Assembly: GCA_013331315.1 (NCBI GenBank)
Contig: DUGQ01000069.1
Span: 1,382 to 7,500, forward strand
Direction: 5' to 3'
Length of the DNA stretch: 6,119 nt
From: Thermoplasmata archaeon
GTDB lineage: Archaea; Thermoplasmatota; Thermoplasmata; UBA10834
Shown here in pieces: positions 5,390 to 6,119 of this stretch; the stretch's first letter is position 1; each line of letters begins with the position of its first letter. The position numbers and the translations under genes were made by a program. Under the pieces are notes generated by a model that made no database searches, was not told where the DNA came from, and saw only the letters and a list, made by a program, of their open reading frames with translations.

Positions 5390-6119
5390 ATGTCGAGAGT
5401 GCTGGTGTGCGTCGCCTGGCCCTATGCGAACGGGCCGATACACGTGGGGCATGTGACGGGCTCGTTGCTGCCAGCGGACATATTCTCACGGTTCAACAGA
5501 CTTGTCGGAAACGAGGTCGCGATGGTCTCGGGCTCGGACATGCACGGCGCCCCGATCACCGTGAGCGCCGACAAGGAGAAGGTGTCCCCCGAGGAGATAG
5601 CCACCAGGTATCACAGGATCAACCAGAAGGCGATTAGCGACCTTGGGGTGCAGTTCGACCTGTATACCAGCACGCACACGAAGAACCACGAGGAGGTCGT
5701 TCACGAGGTATTCCTGAACCTCTTGGACAAGGGCTACCTGAAACGGATGTCTACCCAGCAGTACCACTGCTCTAGCTGCAGCAGGTTCCTCCCGGACAGG
5801 TATGTGGAAGGGAAATGTCCACACTGCGGGGACGAACATGCCCGTGGGGACCAGTGCGACTCATGCGGGATGGACCTGAACGCGGAGGACCTGATCGGAG
5901 CACGATGCCAGATTTGTGGCGCTAAGCCAGAGTTGAAGGAGACCGAGCACTTCTTCCTGAAACTGTCCGAGTTCACTCCCGCTCTGACGGAGTATGTCGA
6001 AGGCAGCCGGCACTGGCGCCCGCACGTGCGCGCGTTCACGTTGAACGTCCTCAGGGAGGGCCTGCTTGACCGGCCGATAACCCGTGACATCTCATGGGGC
6101 GTGCCGGTCCCTGTCGAAG
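5390..6119 (+). CDS. metG: Methionyl-tRNA synthetase, N-terminal part; gene continues past the window
   Basis: This class I synthetase charges tRNA(Met), including initiator tRNA, with methionine in the cytoplasm. The first 243 residues are visible, without a stop; the whole enzyme is usually 550-700 residues. Seen: the start of the Rossmann fold with WPYANGPIHVGH (10-21), in which HVGH is the HIGH motif; GSDMHGAPI (48-56), a conserved part of the active-site region; and a connective-peptide zinc region with four CXXC pairs at Cys127/130, 143/146, 156/159 and 173/176, enough for two zinc sites. RDISWGVPVP (232-241) is the conserved block following the connective peptide. The KMSKS loop and anticodon-binding domain lie beyond the edge. 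ATG 5390 is directly before the conserved N-terminus SRVLVCVAWPYANG and is the clear start. It diverges from ABCE1 across a 115-bp promoter region. Confidence 0.96.
   Translation, partial: MSRVLVCVAWPYANGPIHVGHVTGSLLPADIFSRFNRLVGNEVAMVSGSDMHGAPITVSADKEKVSPEEIATRYHRINQKAISDLGVQFDLYTSTHTKNHEEVVHEVFLNLLDKGYLKRMSTQQYHCSSCSRFLPDRYVEGKCPHCGDEHARGDQCDSCGMDLNAEDLIGARCQICGAKPELKETEHFFLKLSEFTPALTEYVEGSRHWRPHVRAFTLNVLREGLLDRPITRDISWGVPVPVE

Noticed and set aside
1..6119. A novel defence, mobile or CRISPR-type system
   Set aside because: No array of regular repeats, transposase, integrase, nuclease or toxin-like gene is visible. All seven genes have plausible ordinary family assignments.

Overview
The window looks like chromosomal DNA from an archaeon, fairly GC-rich and tightly packed. 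Three observations support this: a full-length ABCE1/Rli1 ribosome-recycling ATPase, a family absent from bacteria; start codons that mostly lack a Shine-Dalgarno sequence and instead have an AT-rich TATA-like box about 26-30 nt upstream; and a methionyl-tRNA synthetase of the type with several zinc knuckles. The style of the ABCE1 and CbiM sequences would suit a euryarchaeal or Thermoplasmatota-like lineage, but that is an impression and not a demonstrated placement.

Layout. Positions 1-1185 hold two genes on the minus strand, cbiM then cbiQ, joined by a 4-base GTGA overlap; cbiQ runs off the left edge. They are the substrate-binding and coupling membrane subunits of a Co/Ni energy-coupling-factor importer, and its ATPase presumably lies beyond position 1. 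A divergent promoter region with an imperfect inverted repeat separates cbiM from a plus-strand membrane protein (to 1902) with the His/Asp pattern of YdjM/DUF457-like membrane hydrolases and an unclear start codon. That gene overlaps, tail to tail by 38 bp, a minus-strand transporter of the bile acid:Na+ symporter (BASS) superfamily (1865-2755). Divergent from the transporter is a DedA/VTT-family membrane protein (2843-3517), which overlaps the end of ABCE1 (3508-5274, minus) by 10 bp. Divergent from ABCE1 is the start of metG (5390 to the right edge).

How the genes work together. cbiM and cbiQ form an operon for metal uptake. ABCE1 and metG are both translation genes sharing one divergent promoter region of 115 bp, which carries four copies of the hexamer GGTGGG (a 10-bp tandem repeat plus a perfect inverted repeat). 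The three membrane proteins in the middle appear to be independent single genes. Strand alternates at nearly every gene, so only cbiM-cbiQ is clearly an operon.

I see no mobile element, CRISPR array, tRNA, rRNA or clear defence system. The window is mostly ordinary core archaeal genome. The least explained parts are the two divergent promoter regions and the start of the DUF457-like gene.
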